Assembly (NCBI RefSeq): GCF_007197995.1
Contig: NZ_VKKH01000004.1
Coordinates: 310,001 to 374,000 of the forward strand
Direction of reading: 5' to 3'
From: Aliiglaciecola sp. M165
GTDB taxonomy: Bacteria > Pseudomonadota > Gammaproteobacteria > Enterobacterales > Alteromonadaceae
Length of the DNA stretch: 64,000 bases
Shown: positions 30,101 to 40,125 of the stretch, one piece after another
How positions within the stretch are numbered: the first letter of the stretch is position 1
Layout of the letters: each line of letters starts with the position of its first letter
Program-made: the position numbers and the translations under genes
The notes under the pieces: model-generated
Told to the model about the DNA's origin: nothing
Seen by the model: only the letters and a program-made list of their open reading frames with translations
The model's database searches: none

Positions 30101-30880
30101 CTAGTTTGCAGCAGGTGCTTCTTCTTTCGCTTCTGCTTCTGCTTTTTCGTCAACGATTGCTAATTGAATACCACGGATAGGCTTATCTGTGTTAGCCGAT
30201 AATTGAACCAAACGATTAAGTTGTGCTAGTGACAACATAACCGTATAAATTGCACCTAAGTAACCGTTTTTCTTAAATTCAAGTGTCACTTCATCAGGCA
30301 ATTCGTTTACACGTTTTTCGTTGATGCTGTAAACGCCTGTTACGTTACGAGTTTCGCCATTAACATACTGAACATTTAGCTGAACCGTATCTAATAAGCC
30401 CAATTCGTTAATGCGCTTAACAAAACGTTGCGTGGCCATTTCGCTGTTGGCGATTTCACCAAGCAAATCATTGCGGTTCTTAAGATAATCGGTCATTTCA
30501 CCCTCAGGGGTAAACAAACTCTCACCTTCATCACCTACCAAATCACTATTTTCATCAATGAAAACACCTAACTTGTCACCATCAGGACGAACATCGAATG
30601 GGTAGCGCTGAACGCTAAGAGGCATGACGTGCCCTAGCCACTTGTCTTCGCTGTAATACAGGTTACTGTTTTGCTCAAGCCCTAGCATAGCGATTGAGTG
30701 AAAAGAACCGCTTGGCTGGTCTTTAATAAATACGATAGGCATACAGCTTGCGATTTGAGCGAAGTCGCGCAATGTCGCGGATGCCAAATGGATAGCTTTA
30801 GTAAACTCAAATTTATGTGAGGTTTTAACTTTCAGATTGCTATGGAGCGCTTTGTCCAATGGAATATAGTTCGTTTTCAT
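30101..30880 (-). CDS. SapC-family protein
   Basis: This 259-residue protein belongs to the SapC family, named after a Campylobacter S-layer locus but of unknown biochemical role. Landmarks shared with the second copy in this window are IDENSDLVGDEGESLF, NVTGVYSINE and a late LAQLNRLVQL helix. There is no signal peptide or membrane segment. The last 17 residues are an Ala/Glu/Lys-rich tail absent from the other copy. It appears monocistronic, with its own 257-bp upstream region and a strong terminator. SapC genes often accompany TonB receptors and tryptophan-halogenase-like genes in sugar loci of marine bacteria; the function is not known. Confidence 0.8.
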   Translation of the reverse strand: MKTNYIPLDKALHSNLKVKTSHKFEFTKAIHLASATLRDFAQIASCMPIVFIKDQPSGSFHSIAMLGLEQNSNLYYSEDKWLGHVMPLSVQRYPFDVRPDGDKLGVFIDENSDLVGDEGESLFTPEGEMTDYLKNRNDLLGEIANSEMATQRFVKRINELGLLDTVQLNVQYVNGETRNVTGVYSINEKRVNELPDEVTLEFKKNGYLGAIYTVMLSLAQLNRLVQLSANTDKPIRGIQLAIVDEKAEAEAKEEAPAAN

Positions 30881-31137
30881 TACATCTTGTCTCTTTTAAA
30901 AAATTGCTCCCGAAAATCAAAAATAACGGAGCTAGAATCACTCTCTATTCCCTTACAACTTTGTATATTTCATCATGGGTTAAAACACAGAAATACCAGC
31001 ATGGGCGAGAAAGTGTGCAAGTATGTTAGATTTGCGCGCCGAAGTCACCACCCAATCGTCGATTTATGAAAATAGATTGTTAAAAAATGATGCGCTTGGA
31101 CGTTTAATTGTTTCAGTATCAGGGGTTCAGGAACGAA

Positions 31138-32781
31138 TTAAGCCGATTTGACGTTATCTTGTTCAATTCCCGACCCATTCAGTGACGCAATGTATTCTTG
31201 CAATTTTGCTTCGGCTTGCTCGCCGAAAAGGATCTCACAAGCTTCTCTAAGGCCCGGCGCGCTAAGAATGTCCTCTTGCCGCACCACTAGTGATATTTTG
31301 GAGCGACGGCGCAAGAAATCTTCCAATTTGGTGATCATCTCTCGATCCGCTGCATGCTCAATCTCAACACGCAGATACTCACTATTTTCGATTAACAGTT
31401 CACCCATCTTAGGGTTTTCACGGATCATTTCGATCATATTAATGGCATTGCGTCCATATCGTCGCCAAAAGCGTTGAGTCAGCGGTTCAGACGAGCTGGT
31501 TGGAGTAAGATCGTCTAAGCCCATCAACTTTGCACGATGATAAAACTCTTTTTTGACCGAGTCATCAGGCTCGCCATACCATTTCTGATCTCGATAAGGT
31601 AATTCAATACCAAAGCCATTGATCAAATCGGCCACTTCATCACCGACATTTATACAGTCGGTCAGTTTGCCACCAAAGATTGACATGTATTTTTTGTCTT
31701 CGTCTTTGTCTATTGCATGCTTACGAGACAACTGAACCCAGTCAGCTTTGCCACCTTTGCCTTCAATCGCTAATGGTCTGACACCGCATCGCTCAGCAAT
31801 AATGTCGGCATTGGTCAAGGGTTTGTCTAAGGACAATAATTTGTTTACATTCGATAAGACAAAAGCTCGGTCGTCTTCGGTGACGTAAGACACGGGTTTG
31901 TCGACTTGGGTATCAGTTGTGCCAATACAGGTTTTAGGGCCCATTGGGATAACAAAAAATAGGCGACCATCGTCGGCAAAAAACGTCAGCACTTTATTGC
32001 TTTGCGTAAGTCGATCAACGATTAAATGAATACCTTTAGAGAAAACATGGTGATGGTCAGTTTTTTGTAAGTTGACATCATTTATCTCGTCAACAAAGGG
32101 GCCTGCGGCATTTATAAAGGCTTTGGAACGAATGACAATTTCTTCACCACTAATTTCATCTTTTGCATGACTTACCCAAACATCTCCCTCGCGACTAGAT
32201 TTGGTCAACCCAACATAGTTTGCAGCGATACACCCATAACTGATACTTGAACGAATGAAGTTAAACACAAAACGTGCATCGTTATCATATAAATAACTAT
32301 CGGAATACTCGAATCCGCCTGCTACGTTTTTGGTATCAACAACTTCTTCAAGGGTTTTGATGTTTTTGGGCGTAAGATACGTTGGCATCTTGGTGAAAAA
32401 GCGTCCCATAATCCAATATAGAAGCGTTCCCAAAAATACGAAAAACGGTGGAAAACGGAAGCCCTTTTGAATGCTTGTGAAAAAGCGAATTTCTTTCACT
32501 GTAGACGGGTAACTGCGCATCAAGTGGTTACGACTTTTACACAACTTATTGACCAAACCATATTCATGGCTTTCCAAGTACTTAATCCCGCCCCAGGCTA
32601 AATTGGATGAATTAGAACTGGTAAACCCGGCAAAATCGCCTTTATCGATCAATGCCACTTTAACACCCTTGGCAGCCAGTGCCGCAGCAGAGACAGCACC
32701 ATTGATGCCGCCTCCGACTATCAGCACATCAAACACGCCTTTGGGCAACTTATCGATATTGCTTTTTCTAAGGTTGATCAT
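31138..32781 (-). CDS. glpD: FAD-dependent glycerol-3-phosphate dehydrogenase
   Basis: GlpD oxidises glycerol 3-phosphate to dihydroxyacetone phosphate and passes electrons to quinone at the inner membrane. The 547-residue product has the FAD loop DVLIVGGGINGAVSAAALA, FTSSNSSNLAWGGIKYLE (family FAD motif), the middle segment GPFVDEIN, and IGTTDTQVDKPV. A C-terminal helical domain of about 150 residues is present, as in GlpD proteins. It is the last gene of a minus-strand run after the symporter. With glpK on the opposite strand it completes glycerol catabolism within the locus. No glpF or glpR was found nearby. Confidence 0.92.
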   Translation of the reverse strand: MINLRKSNIDKLPKGVFDVLIVGGGINGAVSAAALAAKGVKVALIDKGDFAGFTSSNSSNLAWGGIKYLESHEYGLVNKLCKSRNHLMRSYPSTVKEIRFFTSIQKGFRFPPFFVFLGTLLYWIMGRFFTKMPTYLTPKNIKTLEEVVDTKNVAGGFEYSDSYLYDNDARFVFNFIRSSISYGCIAANYVGLTKSSREGDVWVSHAKDEISGEEIVIRSKAFINAAGPFVDEINDVNLQKTDHHHVFSKGIHLIVDRLTQSNKVLTFFADDGRLFFVIPMGPKTCIGTTDTQVDKPVSYVTEDDRAFVLSNVNKLLSLDKPLTNADIIAERCGVRPLAIEGKGGKADWVQLSRKHAIDKDEDKKYMSIFGGKLTDCINVGDEVADLINGFGIELPYRDQKWYGEPDDSVKKEFYHRAKLMGLDDLTPTSSSEPLTQRFWRRYGRNAINMIEMIRENPKMGELLIENSEYLRVEIEHAADREMITKLEDFLRRRSKISLVVRQEDILSAPGLREACEILFGEQAEAKLQEYIASLNGSGIEQDNVKSA

Positions 32782-32828
32782 ACATTCGACTCTTTCACGG
32801 TTTCAGCTTTACTCGGAAACTTAATCGT

Positions 32829-34289
32829 TTAAGCTACTTTAACCTCACTGTTCGCCCATGACAAGCTTGCGGATTGTTTAAATACCACTTTATTGACTAA
32901 TAACGCGACAGACACACAACTAATCAAAGTAATGAACATTAGGTGGATGTAGTGCAGTCCAAAAGGGGCGAATAAGGGCGATATTGGAAAAGAAACTAAA
33001 CCATAGAACAATACACCGAATATCACCGCCGTAATTCCAGCATTGGCATGAACATTTTTAAACAATAATCCGACAACAAAAATAGACAATATTGGCATGC
33101 TCAATAGTCCGTAAAGCTGTTGTAGTAGGTTTATGATACTGTCTGCTTGCGCGTATACAGGTACAAGTAATAAAGACAATATTGTCAACCCAGCTGTTAC
33201 CCAACCACTCAGCCTTTGTACATTAGGGCTATCATTGATATAGGCTTCATGAACATCACAAACATAAAGTGCCGTGGCGGAATTTAAGTTACTGTTATAA
33301 GTAGTCAATACTGCGGCAGCCATTGCCGCGGCGAAAATGCCTGATAACCATGCGGGTAACAAGTCTCCTACTATGCGGCCATAGGCGGCATCTCCGATAT
33401 CTCCGTAAAGTTTGTAGGAAATTATCCCTGGCACAACAATGATAGCTGGGACGATTAAAAATCTTATTCCTGCAGCAGCAAATACGCCTTTTTGCGCTTC
33501 CTTGAGGCTAGGTGCAGCCATTGCACGTTGAGTGATAACCTGATTTGTTCCCCAATAAAACATTTGGATGAAAATCATACCTGTTAACAGCGTGTGCCAT
33601 GGGATCGGTGAATCATCATCGCCAATCAAGGTCAAACGTTCTGCTGGAATGCCCGAAAAATCATAGTCAATGGCATTAAGTGCTAACAGTACAACCACGA
33701 TAGCCATGCCCAATAATAAGACGCCAGAATACGTATCTGATACGGCTACAGCCCTTAATCCGCCAAATATTGCATACATGGCACCTACTGCCGCAAAGGT
33801 GATAGCAATGTACATCAGAGGGATATCGACGTTGAACATCGTTTGCATGAAAAGTGAACCAGAGTAGATAACCGCAGGGCAAAAAATTAACGCACTACCT
33901 AAGAAAAACATCACACTGATCACTGCACGAATGTTCTTGTTCTGATATCTTTGCTCCAATAATTCGGTCGTGGTAGTGCAATTATATTTGTAATAAACGG
34001 GTAAAAACACTTTTGCCAAGATAAATAGACCAACCACAGCGGAGAATTCCCAAAGAGCTAAAAGAGCCATCTGATTGCCGTTCATGCCAACCAGCTGATC
34101 GGTACTCAAATTAGTTAGCGTGATAGAGCCTGCCACAAAATACCAAGCCAAACCGCCACCAGCCAAAAAGTACTCTTTATTCTGATTGGCTTGCCGATGC
34201 CCTTTCCCCTTGCAATGCAGGTAAGTCGCAAATGCGATCGCAATTGTCACGCCGACAAAGACCAATATTTGTATGAGATTTTCGGTCAT
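32829..34289 (-). CDS. Sodium/solute symporter (SSS family, SglT-like)
   Basis: This 486-residue inner-membrane transporter has about 13-14 helices. Family landmarks are KEYFLAGGGLAWYFVAGSIT in the first core helix (about 40-60), the Na+-site region LTNLSTDQLVGMNG, and the segment GIFAAAMAAAVLTTYNSNLNSATALY with the second sodium-site serines. Close SSS members carry galactose, glucose or myo-inositol with Na+. In this locus it is the only inner-membrane carrier, so it probably imports the galactoside substrate intact for the cytoplasmic alpha-galactosidase. It lies 47 bases before glpD in the same direction. The exact substrate is inference. Confidence 0.88.
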   Translation of the reverse strand: MTENLIQILVFVGVTIAIAFATYLHCKGKGHRQANQNKEYFLAGGGLAWYFVAGSITLTNLSTDQLVGMNGNQMALLALWEFSAVVGLFILAKVFLPVYYKYNCTTTTELLEQRYQNKNIRAVISVMFFLGSALIFCPAVIYSGSLFMQTMFNVDIPLMYIAITFAAVGAMYAIFGGLRAVAVSDTYSGVLLLGMAIVVVLLALNAIDYDFSGIPAERLTLIGDDDSPIPWHTLLTGMIFIQMFYWGTNQVITQRAMAAPSLKEAQKGVFAAAGIRFLIVPAIIVVPGIISYKLYGDIGDAAYGRIVGDLLPAWLSGIFAAAMAAAVLTTYNSNLNSATALYVCDVHEAYINDSPNVQRLSGWVTAGLTILSLLLVPVYAQADSIINLLQQLYGLLSMPILSIFVVGLLFKNVHANAGITAVIFGVLFYGLVSFPISPLFAPFGLHYIHLMFITLISCVSVALLVNKVVFKQSASLSWANSEVKVA

Positions 34290-34352
34290 TAGATTATTCC
34301 CCTAACCCTAAACGGTGCTGTAAGGCCAACTGAAAGCTGGCTAATATTATTT

Positions 34353-35114
34353 TTAAAATGCATTGGCATCTTTGGCGACTTCCATTTTTAATTGTTTGAT
34401 CTGGTTGCCTTGAGATATCGCGTTATATCGCCGGATAAGTGCGTTCAACTGATATAAAGAAATCAACATAGCGTTAATCGGGATCAGATATCCCAACTGA
34501 TTCAATTCAGCCAGAATTTCCCCGCCGAGTTGCTGAAACTTCGCTTCATCAATCACGTAAATACCATTTAAACGCTGTATTCCACTGTCAAATTGAATAT
34601 TCAAATCGATAGCTTTTAAGAGTCCTAATGTATCGAGCTTTTGGGTAAACTGGTGGGTTTCGATACTGTGTTTAATGTCTGCCTCTAAAAGTGCTTTGAC
34701 TTTACTTAGATAAAGGGTTGCGGCCCCTTTCTCATCGAATAAGGCTTCGCCATTTTCGGTTGAAAAAGCAGTGCTATTTTCATCGATGCCAATAGTGTAG
34801 GCATTTTCCTCTTTCGGCGATTTCATCAGATACATTGGATGAGTCTGCATTGATGAAGGGGTAAAAGTTGCGGTCCAGGTATCATCTTGAACAAAGAGAT
34901 TTTGTTCCGGGGTAAGCCCAGTAAGCGCAGATAAAACAAAGCCTCCATCATGACCGCTTCGAGTATAAATGACCGGTAAATTGGTGGCCGCTTGGGAAAC
35001 CTCACTTACTTTAAGGCTCATGATTTGCTGACCTTGAGCAAACAAAGTCTTGGATTGCGGTACAACTTTAAAATTTTTGTGCGCTTTACTTGTCAATTCG
35101 ACTAATTCAAACAT
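34353..35114 (-). CDS. SapC-family protein, second copy
   Basis: A 253-residue divergent paralogue of the SapC protein at 30101. Shared anchor points are IDENSTAFSTENGEALFDEKG, LNGIYVIDEAKF, LGYLIPINAMLISLYQLNALIRRYN (positions about 205-230), and overall length. It has no signal peptide and no charged C-terminal tail. It starts 13 bases after the tryptophan-halogenase-like gene and precedes the symporter, so it is in that operon. The role is unknown; the repeated neighbourhood suggests help with a reaction or complex involving the halogenase-like flavoprotein. Confidence 0.8.
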   Translation of the reverse strand: MFELVELTSKAHKNFKVVPQSKTLFAQGQQIMSLKVSEVSQAATNLPVIYTRSGHDGGFVLSALTGLTPEQNLFVQDDTWTATFTPSSMQTHPMYLMKSPKEENAYTIGIDENSTAFSTENGEALFDEKGAATLYLSKVKALLEADIKHSIETHQFTQKLDTLGLLKAIDLNIQFDSGIQRLNGIYVIDEAKFQQLGGEILAELNQLGYLIPINAMLISLYQLNALIRRYNAISQGNQIKQLKMEVAKDANAF

Positions 35115-35127
35115 TAATAGGACTTCT

Positions 35128-36648
35128 CTACCTTGCTGTGGATAACCACGTTTCTATGTATTCTCTGTGTGGAGGTAAGGTTTGCAACATTTGTTGCGTC
35201 AATTTGGCATTGCGCTGAATAATCTGTTGCGCCTGTTCGCTCTGTTGGTACAGGTATTGGCGTTTTTCAAAATCAGGTTTAAAGCCCATCCCGTAAAGGA
35301 CATACTGATAACTCGCTGCTGGAAACAGCTCAATAGCACTGTCAAAATCTCCGCTAACAGGGCCACGGGTTTTCCATATTGCGAGATCCTCTTGCAGTGA
35401 TTCCGGGATCGTGTCCGGGTTGCAATGAGCCTGCCAATAGGGTTCTGAGCGCTTTGTAAGCATGTAGTGCAACTTCAAGAAGTCGATGATCCTCTGCCAA
35501 CGATAATCCATCTGCTGGTTAAAACGTTTGGCAGTAATCGCCATGATATCCGTATCAGCCGGCATATTTTCAGCGATATATCGCGCCGAAATCTCAACCA
35601 ACATGATGGCTGTCGCTTCCAGCGGCTCAACAAACCCTGCAGCCATGCCAACTGCGACACAGTTTTTATGCCAAAAACGTTCTCTATGACCTGAGTCAAA
35701 GGTAATTTTTCGTGGCTCAAGACCTTTAGCTTGCTCACCTAAATAATTCTGCAGGTTAGCCAACGCATCATCGTCACTGAGGTATTCGGAAGAATAAACA
35801 TGTCCAACACCTCGTCTATGAGTGAGTCCAATATCCCAAATCCATCCTGCATTTTGAGCGGTTGCAATAGTATGACTGGCGATAGGTGAAGCTGGGTCAG
35901 GATAAGGTACTTGCATAGCAAGGGCAGTGTCATTGAACAAAACATCGTTGCATTGTTTAAATGGAACTCCCAAGGCTTTACCTAACAGTAAACTGGCCAG
36001 TCCGGTGCAATCAACAAAGAGATCACCAGCAATTTCCTCACCAGCTTGAAGTTGAATGGATTTAATCCCGCCATCCTCTGTTAAATTAACCTTGTCGACG
36101 GTTCCAATAATCTGCGTCACATTCAGGTTGTTTTTGCAATGCTCCTTGAGAAGTTCCGCAAATGCACCCGCATCAAGATGGTAGGCATAATTGCACTGGC
36201 CGTTAAATTCTCGTTCTGCCATGGTTCTGGGAGCCAGACCGGCTTCGCAGATATGATGCTGGAAGTTCGACTCAACAGCGTAGGATTCAATATTAGATAC
36301 ATAAGGGGCTAAATCGAGACGACCATAACCCAAAGGAACCGTAAAAGGATGATAATAAAAATCTCCATTACCATGCACCCATTCTACAAATTTTCCACCT
36401 TGCTTAAACACTGCATGACATCGGCTAAACAAATCACTTTCTTTGATACCAATTTGTTGCATGGTGTTTTTCATCGTCGGCCAAGTACCCTCGCCAACAC
36501 CAATGGTGGGAATATCAGACGACTCAACAAGTAAGACTTCTAAGCCTTGGCCAGGCGCTGATTTATGCTGGGCAGCAATGACAGCGGCGCTTAACCAGCC
36601 AGCGGTACCACCACCAACAATTACTATTTTTTTAATTTGCTCCGACAT
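35128..36648 (-). CDS. Tryptophan-halogenase-like flavoprotein
   Basis: The 506-residue protein belongs to the flavin-dependent tryptophan halogenase family. It has the FAD loop IVIVGGGTAGWLSAAV, the GVGEGTWPTM segment, and FKQGGKFVEW, whose first lysine aligns with the catalytic lysine of PrnA-type enzymes. The WxWxIP motif reads WIWDIG, with glycine for proline. True halogenases form hypochlorous acid from chloride at the flavin; members in sugar loci have no established substrate. It opens the operon halogenase-SapC-symporter-glpD downstream of the TonB receptor. Whether it halogenates anything is uncertain. Confidence 0.82.
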   Translation of the reverse strand: MSEQIKKIVIVGGGTAGWLSAAVIAAQHKSAPGQGLEVLLVESSDIPTIGVGEGTWPTMKNTMQQIGIKESDLFSRCHAVFKQGGKFVEWVHGNGDFYYHPFTVPLGYGRLDLAPYVSNIESYAVESNFQHHICEAGLAPRTMAEREFNGQCNYAYHLDAGAFAELLKEHCKNNLNVTQIIGTVDKVNLTEDGGIKSIQLQAGEEIAGDLFVDCTGLASLLLGKALGVPFKQCNDVLFNDTALAMQVPYPDPASPIASHTIATAQNAGWIWDIGLTHRRGVGHVYSSEYLSDDDALANLQNYLGEQAKGLEPRKITFDSGHRERFWHKNCVAVGMAAGFVEPLEATAIMLVEISARYIAENMPADTDIMAITAKRFNQQMDYRWQRIIDFLKLHYMLTKRSEPYWQAHCNPDTIPESLQEDLAIWKTRGPVSGDFDSAIELFPAASYQYVLYGMGFKPDFEKRQYLYQQSEQAQQIIQRNAKLTQQMLQTLPPHREYIETWLSTAR

Positions 36649-36812
36649 ACGGTTTTAATTGCTCTACTAATAAACGGAATAAACTTCATCAAATCAATTG
36701 CCTTAGCATTCTGTCTAAAACGGAGTTCGACTAAATACTAAGGGAGTTAATTTAATGTTAATGCAGCCAAGGATAGATTCATATCATTTATCCCTTTCTG
36801 CTTGTCAGATTT

Positions 36813-36848
36813 AAAAAATGGTCCGCCCTAAATCGGTACGGACCATTT
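36813..36848 (-). terminator. Rho-independent terminator after the TonB receptor gene
   Basis: A perfect 10-bp stem (AAATGGTCCG / CGGACCATTT) with a 13-nt loop is followed on the minus strand by six T residues. It separates the receptor transcript from the halogenase operon. Confidence 0.85.
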
Positions 36849-36880
36849 CAATGAACTACATTGTAAACCGTTCTAGCGAA

Positions 36881-39691
36881 TTAGAAATTCGCACGAACGC
36901 CAATAGCATAACGCGTTCCTGTATCAAGGATTTGAGTTATTTGATTTGCGAATCGACCATGTTTAATAGTCTCTTCACCTGTCAAATTGATGCCTTCAAT
37001 GAAAACTGTAAAGTTGTCATTGATGTCATAACTCGCACTTGCATCCCACTGTCCATATGTATCAACAAACTCCGGTTCACCCGTTCCTGCAGCTAATGTC
37101 TGCAAGAAAGACTCCCGGTTGTTGTAAGCAACACGAGCTTGTATCGCATCTCTTTCATAGAACAAGATTAAGTTTTGCGAATCGCCCAAGCCTTCTAAAG
37201 CAAAGGTCTGACTGACACTGGTATCTACTTCAGCGTTACTGTTCACCACAGTCGCATTAGCCGTAATACCAAAGCCCGACTCCCAAACATGGGTAACTGC
37301 TACTTCAAAACCATTTACTGTGGCGGTTTCTCCATTTTGAGGACGGCTAACGAAGAAGTCCTCAGTTGCACCTTGAAGCTCATCCGATACTACGGCGCCT
37401 GGAGGCAATAGATCCGGTGTACAGTTTCCGCAAACGTTACCTGGCGTAGTAGCCCGATCACCCAATGCGAAGGTTTCAGTACCACGCAACGTGGTAATGA
37501 AATCTTCAACTTCTTTATTGAAGTATGCGAAAGTCAGAGAACTTGCATCACCAAAGTACCACTCGTAGGAGATATCCCAGTTTTCAGATTTAAACGGACG
37601 CAGAGCAGGGTTACCACCCGCTGCCGTCAGATTCTGCAGACGTGGCTCACCAAAGTTAGTTGCAGGTGACAACTGACTCAATGTAGGACGTGTAAGCGTA
37701 TCGTAATATGAGAAACGAAGTACCATGTCATCTTGCAAATCCAATTTGAAGTTGAAGCTAGGCAACAAATTAGCGTAACTACCACCTTTGGTGATTGGCG
37801 AGCTTCCAGAGAATACGTTTGCAAATAATGTCGTATCACTGGTTGCGATGATATCACTCAATACTTGCTCACGACCATCGACTGAGATTTTGGTTTCGCT
37901 GTACCGGGCACCGACATTTGCTGTCCAAGGCATGTCTCCGAATTCACCTTCAAACACAAAATCCATGTAAAGGCTGGTGACATCTTCTGAAATAATTGAG
38001 AAGTCGTCTAAACGCTCTGGCGCCCAGGCATTGTTGGCTGCGATGATCGCAGCGGTTGTGCCTAATGGAACACCGGCAGTTGTATCGTTAGCCTGCTGGA
38101 TCGTTGTATCTGTCGCTAAGAAGTCAAAGATCCCGGCTGCATCATAGGTGTACCACGTATCCGTGATTCCACCAAAGAAGTTATCTGCAGTAAATGGCTG
38201 CAAAATACCTTCAGGGAACGGAGCTCGATAACCTCCAAACAGACCAAACATTTGCGAAATGTTATTGGTATGTGAGAAGTTCTGTATGGCTTTTTCGCGA
38301 TCCTGCATGTAAGCACCAAACTTCATTTGCGTGAAGGTGTCGCTGTCAGGCGTATATGCGAAGTCTGCCCGCAATTCGGTTATCTCATCTTCGTCTTTGT
38401 CGCCACTTTTGCCATAAACGTGAGCTCGGCCCAAATCTGAACTTGGCAGTGAACCATTAGAAAATCCATCGTGTTGCGTCAGGAATCGGCCGTTCTCAAG
38501 GGTAGTTTGATAGTTGTTAACAATACCGACAACGGTAAAGTAAGTTCCACCATCCGAAGTGTCGTTCTCAGCAGTGGAGGTTGATATATCAAAGTTAGCT
38601 TTGAGGTTTTCTTGGATGTCCCACTCGACGTTTAGACCAAATGCTTCAATGGATACTTCGCGACGGTTTTGCGTACTTTGAACAAAGTCAGTTGCCGCAT
38701 TGCCACCTACCTGGTCAATATAAGTTGCGGTTCTGGTTTCTTCGTCAATTTCGACTCTACCGACCCGCGTTGGCTCATACCAAGCTGCTAAATCATTGAC
38801 CTGTGAGTCAACTTCAAACTCTGATATGAAACCATCAAAAGTGATGGAGATATCATCTGATGGTGCATATTGAAGGACCAAAGACGCATTAGTTCTAGTC
38901 CGTTCTTGTGCATCAGAAATATGATCGACGTTTCTCGGGATGTAGATGTTGCTCGCTAGAACTTCTCCTGCGGTGTTCGAGACAGTTATACCCGGACGCC
39001 AACCCGCTGTACCGATTGAGTTGATGGTTACATCACGAACTTGATGAGAAGCGGAGAACAATACGCCAAACCGGTCTTCGTTGAATGTGTTGCTGACAAG
39101 AAATGATGCACTAGGAGAGGTTTTCTCGTTAATCGATTCTCGTGTGCCCTTTACTGAGCCTGCAATTCTAAAACCATCAATATCGAATGGTTTTGCTGTT
39201 GAAATATTGATTGTCGCACCTATGCCACCCTCTTGAAGAGAAGCATTGGTACTTTTATATACGTCTGCGCCGGTGATCATTTCAGCAGCAATGACGTCAA
39301 AGCTGAATTCACGGCCTGGGTTTTCGTTAGCGATTTGCCGACCATTGACCATGACTTGGTTAAATTGAGGTCCAAAACCACGCACCGTAACAAATTGTCC
39401 TTCTCCACCATTACGGTCAATAGAAACACCTGTTATACGCTGCAAAGATTCTGCAACGTTCAGATCTGGGAATTTACCCAAATCTTCTGCTGCAATGCCA
39501 TCTGATACGATCAGTGCTTCTTTCTTATCAGACATAGCTCTTTTCAAACTGCTTACAATCCCCGTAACCTGAATGACTTCGACATCATCAGCTGAGGCAT
39601 CTTGAGCAATTGCGGGTAGTGAAACGAGTGTAGCAGTAGTAGGTACTAATAAGGCTGCTTTAATAGCAGTCCTAAGATAACTTCTTTTCAT
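36881..39691 (-). CDS. TonB-dependent outer-membrane receptor
   Basis: This 936-residue receptor has a signal peptide (cleavage near AIA|Q, residue 29), the TonB-box region VEVIQVTG, a plug domain with LNVAESLQRITGVSIDRNGGEG, TVRGFGPQFNQVMVNGR and GGIGATINIST, then a 22-strand-type barrel ending in an aromatic residue (RYAIGVRANF). The style is that of the Xanthomonas/Caulobacter carbohydrate-type receptors. AGGGGG lies 6 bases before the ATG. It would bring the locus substrate into the periplasm by TonB energy. It is a single-gene transcript with its own promoter and terminator, divergent from the alpha-galactosidase. The ligand, possibly a galactosyl glycerol or galacto-oligosaccharide, is inferred. 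Confidence 0.94.
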   Translation of the reverse strand: MKRSYLRTAIKAALLVPTTATLVSLPAIAQDASADDVEVIQVTGIVSSLKRAMSDKKEALIVSDGIAAEDLGKFPDLNVAESLQRITGVSIDRNGGEGQFVTVRGFGPQFNQVMVNGRQIANENPGREFSFDVIAAEMITGADVYKSTNASLQEGGIGATINISTAKPFDIDGFRIAGSVKGTRESINEKTSPSASFLVSNTFNEDRFGVLFSASHQVRDVTINSIGTAGWRPGITVSNTAGEVLASNIYIPRNVDHISDAQERTRTNASLVLQYAPSDDISITFDGFISEFEVDSQVNDLAAWYEPTRVGRVEIDEETRTATYIDQVGGNAATDFVQSTQNRREVSIEAFGLNVEWDIQENLKANFDISTSTAENDTSDGGTYFTVVGIVNNYQTTLENGRFLTQHDGFSNGSLPSSDLGRAHVYGKSGDKDEDEITELRADFAYTPDSDTFTQMKFGAYMQDREKAIQNFSHTNNISQMFGLFGGYRAPFPEGILQPFTADNFFGGITDTWYTYDAAGIFDFLATDTTIQQANDTTAGVPLGTTAAIIAANNAWAPERLDDFSIISEDVTSLYMDFVFEGEFGDMPWTANVGARYSETKISVDGREQVLSDIIATSDTTLFANVFSGSSPITKGGSYANLLPSFNFKLDLQDDMVLRFSYYDTLTRPTLSQLSPATNFGEPRLQNLTAAGGNPALRPFKSENWDISYEWYFGDASSLTFAYFNKEVEDFITTLRGTETFALGDRATTPGNVCGNCTPDLLPPGAVVSDELQGATEDFFVSRPQNGETATVNGFEVAVTHVWESGFGITANATVVNSNAEVDTSVSQTFALEGLGDSQNLILFYERDAIQARVAYNNRESFLQTLAAGTGEPEFVDTYGQWDASASYDINDNFTVFIEGINLTGEETIKHGRFANQITQILDTGTRYAIGVRANF

Positions 39692-39822
39692 CAGAAGCCC
39701 CCTGTTGTCCTGTTAATTGTTTTATGTGTTCTTGCTTTTTATCCGTGAAAAAACGAATTGGGTACTACATCGAATTGACACGTTTTAACAAACGTCGTTA
39801 TTTCGTCGCTTGCATATATTGT

Positions 39823-39852
39823 ATGTTAAATAGTATTTATATGAACTGTCAA
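39823..39852 (-). promoter_or_regulatory. Promoter of the TonB receptor gene
   Basis: On the minus strand TTGACA is followed by an 18-bp spacer and TAACAT. The spacer contains an entire copy of the 14-bp repeat ATAGTATTTATATG (reverse orientation), a classic place for a repressor site. The rest of the 491-bp receptor-galactosidase gap is AT-rich and shows no gene. Confidence 0.55.
39830..39843. repeat. 14-bp direct repeat, copy 1 (candidate operator)
   Basis: The sequence ATAGTATTTATATG occurs here and again at 40099 in the same intergenic region. This copy lies between the -35 and -10 boxes of the receptor promoter. Confidence 0.45.
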
Positions 39853-40098
39853 CATACCATTAACACTTATATAAGATATACGTGCATGGCAAATTACGCG
39901 AAAAATCCCTGTAATTAGATGTTAACTGTGTGCTTACCATTTGCTTGAAAATACGACAAATTGTTGGCCATTTATGACATTTCTCTTTAATTAACAAAAA
40001 GTTAAATTTTTTGTCTTTATCGATAAGTTTCTGAAATTTTAATTTTTCACGACATTAAATTATTTCGAATTATATTTTTATATGCTAAAAAACTATTT

Positions 40099-40112
40099 AT
40101 AGTATTTATATG
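40099..40112. repeat. 14-bp direct repeat, copy 2 (candidate operator)
   Basis: An exact second copy of ATAGTATTTATATG. It lies just upstream of the putative alpha-galactosidase promoter and overlaps a small dyad (ACTAT / ATAGT). Confidence 0.45.
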
Positions 40113-40125
40113 TTTTAAAAACCTG

